Source of the DNA: Trichomonas tenax
Taxonomy: Eukaryota > Parabasalia > Trichomonadida > Trichomonadidae
DNA: 17,800 bases
Direction: 5' to 3'
Assembly: GCA_023091735.1 (NCBI GenBank)
Contig: JALKBU010001044.1
Coordinates: 1 to 17,800, forward strand
A program made the translations under genes and the position numbers. Under the pieces are notes generated by a model. The model had not been told where the DNA came from, did no database searches, and saw nothing but the letters and a program-made list of their open reading frames with translations. Shown here piece by piece: positions 15,001 through 17,800 of the stretch. Position 1 is the first letter of the stretch; the number at the start of each line of letters is the position of its first letter.

Positions 15001-15531
15001 TTCATACACATGATAGTTTTAATGAACTCAGGGTGAAACAAATAAACATTTATGAAACATTTCGTATCAAAATTCATGAATTATTTAATTTGATTTACCC
15101 CATTGGTTCGATTTACATATCAATATTTAATCAAAAACCCCGGGCAATTATTCAGTTTTAGTGAATGGGAGCCAATAGTTGATCGCTTCTTATATTGCAC
15201 TAATTCATCAAGAGAAACAGGAGGAAGTAAAAAGATTTCAGAAAATAACTTATCGGCACATAATCACTTCTTTTCAGGTACAACATCAACGGCAGGAGAT
15301 CATACTCATTCAATAAGTAATAGAGGTTATTACGGATGTGGTAACGGAGGAAAAGAAACAATTTCACGATATGATATTTCATCAGATCCCAGAGAATACA
15401 ACACGGGTTTAATCATTGATCATGCAGGAAGTCACACTCATTCAGTTTACGAAAACACTGTTGACACTGGTTCAGGTACTGATTACATGCCGCCGTTCAT
15501 GACTGTTTACGCGTGGTATAGGGTTTATTAA

Positions 15532-15797
15532 ATAAGTTTATGCTAAAATTATTTTTCACCTCTTTCCCGAAAATATTTTTATCAATATACCTACCAACGA
15601 ACAAATGATTTCACAAGTGATAGTGTTAATGGAAATTTAAGTATTGTCATAAATTTGACATAAGTGATGTCAGAAATTTGACATAAGTGATGTCAGAAAT
15701 GATAACATTAATAGGTAAATGTTAGCTTTACATGTTATGATGTCATAAATGATGTCAAAGATTTTAACATAAATTTGTCACGTAAACCTCTCAATTT
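15532..15797. other. Right subterminal non-coding region with 23-bp tandem repeat and gene relic
   Basis: No intact gene. At about 15555-15600 the minus strand again carries TTTTCGGGAAAGAGGT with sequence resembling the 3' part of the 9952-10437 gene. AAATTTGACATAAGTGATGT plus CAG is present twice in tandem (15651-15673, 15674-15696), followed by further GATGTCA strings. This lies just inside the right inverted-repeat end. Confidence 0.6.
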
Positions 15798-15848
15798 AAC
15801 ATTTTGCATTGTGGCAGTCGACACAGTGCGAAATGTTTATTACTAACT
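15798..15848 (-). repeat. Right terminal inverted repeat with 16-bp hairpin
   Basis: 15822-15848 is the perfect inverted counterpart of 3336-3362. Bases 15798-15813 pair with 15822-15837 over an 8-base loop: 16 of 16 pairs if two T-G wobbles on the plus strand are allowed. The hairpin is translated at the start of the polymerase fragment as RHSAKCLLLT, and the left hairpin likewise encodes CHSAKCLLLT. Confidence 0.75.
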
Positions 15849-17682
15849 ACATTATACAAGCAGGATTTAGCTGAGATGAAAGCTCTATCATATAATCCTA
15901 AATTCTGTTGCAGAATTAAAGAGGAATATATCCCGAAAGAAGGAAAGAAGAAAAATAAGGTTGATATAAAACCTGAACACTTTTATTTTGCTGACTTTGA
16001 ATGCTCTACTAATGGTGTTCATAAAGCATTTAACATTTGTTTCGATAATGATGAGGGTACAAATGTACAAAGTATTTGGGGTGATGATTGCGCAATTGAG
16101 TTTCTTGATAGACTTGAAGATAAGAGTCTAGTATATTTTCATAATTTATCGTATGACATTAATTTTATATTAAAGTATCTCGATAAGATCACAGGTACCC
16201 CTATCATTAAGGGATCACGTACTATGTTAATTCAGGGTGAATTCGATAATAAACAGTTATTCTTTAAAGATTCATACACTGTTATATCGAAGCCATTGAG
16301 AGAATTTCCGAAGTGCTTTAAACTTAAGACAGGACCAAAAGAAGTATTTCCGTATCAATATTACGCAAGTGAAATATTAAAGAATTCAAACAAAATTGGA
16401 GTCATTAGTGATGCATTAAATTATGTCGAGGGTCTTTGACCCCCGGCTCAGAGAGCAACGACAAGGAAACATTTATAAATAATATTAATGATATTAAAGG
16501 ATGCAGATTAAGTGATGATACATTCGATTTAGAAAGGTATTCGATGTATTACTGTTCACAGGATGCAGGTATATTAATGGAGGTATTTACTAAATTTAGG
16601 AATGATTTAATGAAGGAATTCGGTCTTAACGTTTATGATTTTGTGTCCATATGTTCAGTTAGTAATAAATTATTCGAAAACAGGGTTTATTATCCGAATG
16701 GTAACCTTTACAATCTCGCTAATAAACCACGTGAATTTATCAGCCAATGCATTCATGGCGGAAGGTGTATGTTATGTCTTAATGTTAAGCAGATTAATAA
16801 CACTATTTATTTAATTTCTGATTTCGATGCTGTTTCACTCTATCCTTCAGCTATTGCTAGACTTTACACGTTAGAAGGAATGCCGAAAGTAATGAAAAAA
16901 GAAATGCTAAGTGCTGAATATTTAATAAATCATTTATTCGATGAAGAACAGGTTGAACCAACAAACGAAAAATTCATTTCTGGATTCTTTGCAGAAATTG
17001 AAATAACAGAAATAGGTATACCCAGAGAATTACCATTAATCGTTATTAACCCTGAACTAAACCCCGAGCTCAATGTACCTAGGAGTTCTAACACTTGCTG
17101 TCGAATGATGGTTGACCAAATTTCACTCGTTGATCTTATCAAGTATCAGGGTATAAAATGTAATGTCATTAAAGGTTATTATTACAGTGATAAAAGAGAT
17201 TACAGAATCAGAGAAGAAATAAAAAGACTTTTCTAGTTAAGACTTAGATATAAGAAGGAAGGAAACCCATTGCAGGAAGTAGTTAAATTAATTTTAAATA
17301 GCATTTATGGTAAAACTATACTCGCACCAATTGAAACAAAAATAAACCTCGTTAATGATGCGATGAGATACATAAATAAAAACTATAATGAAATAATTAA
17401 ATTTGAAGAATTAGAGGGATCCGATAAAATTATATTTAAGACTCAGAAAAGCATTTGACAGACATTTCAACTTCTGTCATTTCGGTGTTAATATATTATC
17501 AATGTCAAAATGAATCATGAACGAAGTAATTTGTACTGCTGAGGATTTAGGTATTAAGGTATTCTATCAAGATACCGATTCGATACATGTATTCGATAAA
17601 GAAATTCCAAGACTCGCAGAAGAGTTTAAGAAGAGATATGGAAGAGAATTAATTGGAAAGAATTTAGGTCAATACACACACA
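15804..17682 (+). pseudogene. pPolB: Protein-primed family-B DNA polymerase, truncated and broken
   Basis: It replicates the element from a terminal protein in polintons. Exonuclease motifs: I at FADFECST (Asp64, Glu66 of the first piece), II at HNLSYD, III at YCSQD. Polymerase motifs: A at DAVSLYPS (near 16828), B at LILNSIYGK (near 17300), C at YQDTDS (near 17570). CIHGGR fits the (Y)xGG site. Usual pPolB proteins run to 1000 residues or so with several hundred before motif I. Here only about 60 precede it, and they begin in the terminal hairpin. Lesions: a roughly 32-bp double-hairpin insertion at 16430-16456 with a frame change and TGA 16437-16439; TAG 17234-17236; a +1 change at about 17455; TGA 17511-17513; homology lost at about 17680, where another hairpin begins. 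Not functional as it stands. Confidence 0.92.
16430..16456 (+). mobile_element. Tandem double-hairpin element disrupting the polymerase
   Basis: GGGTC (16430-16434) pairs with GACCC (16438-16442) over TTT. After CCG, GCTC (16446-16449) pairs with GAGC (16453-16456). It separates two polymerase frames that differ by 2 modulo 3, as a 32-bp insertion would cause, and it supplies an in-frame TGA. It lies between exonuclease motifs II and III. Confidence 0.75.
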
Positions 17683-17684
17683 CA

Positions 17685-17800
17685 GTGCACTCTGGCCAAC
17701 TAAAGTTGGCCGCCGTGCACATGTTTAGCCTGTGTTTTTGAGTTTGTGGGGCTTCAATTTTCATAAATTTGTGTTTTTGAAGGCTTGTTTGAGCAAATGT
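17685..17800. other. Nested hairpin and foreign sequence at the right edge
   Basis: GTGCAC (17685-17690) pairs with GTGCAC (17715-17720), and inside it GGCCAAC (17694-17700) pairs with GTTGGCC (17705-17711) over TAAA. Polymerase homology stops just before. The following 80 bp (TGTGTTTTTGAGTTTGTGGG and on) are G/T-rich and unlike the preceding coding DNA, with TGTGTTTTTGA present twice. It is probably the end of another repeat or element that continues outside the window. Confidence 0.5.

Larger units (their letters stand above)
12788..15531 (+). pseudogene. Phage-like tail-fibre/adhesin gene (collagen-like plus tail-collar domain), broken by two frameshifts and two stops
   Basis: Four lesions split one coding stretch of about 910 codons: a +1 change near 13160-13174, TGA 13668-13670, TAG 13827-13829, and a +1 change at the A/C/G runs 15133-15144. 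Order of domains: an N-terminal region with about 22-residue repeats ending in NINAGYTKKS / NVDAGYKTKS; a region ending in MSLEYYEEHKEEL; collagen-like Gly-X-Y repeats (GDKGDKGDKGDTGPQG, about 13338-13430); coiled coil; an in-frame palindromic element (13924-13952); Lys/Asp coiled-coil repeats; then a collar domain starting YPIGSIYIS and ending MPPFMTVYAWYRVY. HxH motifs (AHNHF, DHTHS, SHTHS) match metal-binding HxH sites of phage fibres. A receptor-binding spike is the likely ancestral role. It starts after TATTTTTATTCCTAATAA. Confidence 0.8.

Noticed and set aside
15651..15696. CRISPR-like repeat array
   Set aside because: There are only two adjacent 23-bp units with no spacers; it is a simple tandem duplication.
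13668..17513. Internal TGA and TAG codons as reassigned sense codons in the host
   Set aside because: True gene ends are mostly TAA, but TGA also ends apparently intact genes (12715), and the broken genes carry frameshifts as well as stops. Pseudogene decay explains both.
1..17800. tRNA or rRNA genes
   Set aside because: I saw no cloverleaf or rRNA-like conserved segments on either strand.

Overview
The window looks like eukaryotic DNA-transposon or viral sequence of the Maverick/Polinton type (polinton-like virus relatives). The signature genes are a protein-primed family-B DNA polymerase (from 15804 to the right), a retroviral-type integrase with a chromodomain-like tail (6156-7241, minus), a KilA-N protein (7914-8573) and a probable jelly-roll capsid gene (251-1396). 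The DNA is very AT-rich, genes are short, intronless and on both strands, and most starts follow a T-rich stretch ending in TATA just before the ATG. Trichomonads are known to carry thousands of Mavericks, so a trichomonad host is my best guess, but this is inference and not proven by anything in the window.

Layout. Bases 1-3335: the most AT-rich part, with the end of one ORF, a capsid-like gene broken by one in-frame stop, a divergent pair of unknown genes and a decayed minus-strand gene. Positions 3336 and 15848 are the outer ends of a perfect 27-bp inverted repeat, each arm continuing into a long hairpin. They bound a 12.5-kb segment that may be a separate nested element. It holds a cluster of small probable virion/accessory genes (3695-5276), a possible minor capsid gene (5302-6159), the integrase, a 185-aa gene, KilA-N, a block of minus-strand coiled-coil or unknown genes (8808-11886), an 82-aa gene, and a 2.7-kb fibre/adhesin gene (12788-15531). 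That fibre gene has collagen-like repeats and a phage tail-collar C-terminus, and is broken by two frameshifts and two stops. From 15849 to about 17680 there is a decayed DNA polymerase, cut at both ends next to hairpins.

The most striking structure is a family of tiny tandem double-hairpin elements, roughly 30-33 bp, at a dozen places. Each has two short stems with loops of mostly 2-4 bases joined by a linker of mostly 2-4 bases. Stem sequences differ between copies but base pairing is kept. Many lie in frame inside ORFs, where they encode related peptides such as ERAKVLEAQSAE or LEGQSPE. One copy (8768-8800, exactly 33 bp) has its empty site in the window, in the inverted copy of the same sequence at 9918/9919, so these are real insertions. 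Another broke the polymerase frame at about 16430. They resemble in concept the protein-coding palindromic elements known from Rickettsia.

Genes that could work together: polymerase and integrase for replication and integration, capsid and fibre for a particle, and KilA-N as a DNA-binding regulator. The polymerase, the fibre gene, the capsid-like gene and at least two others carry lesions, and the integrase lacks the expected third acidic residue, so this copy is probably dead.
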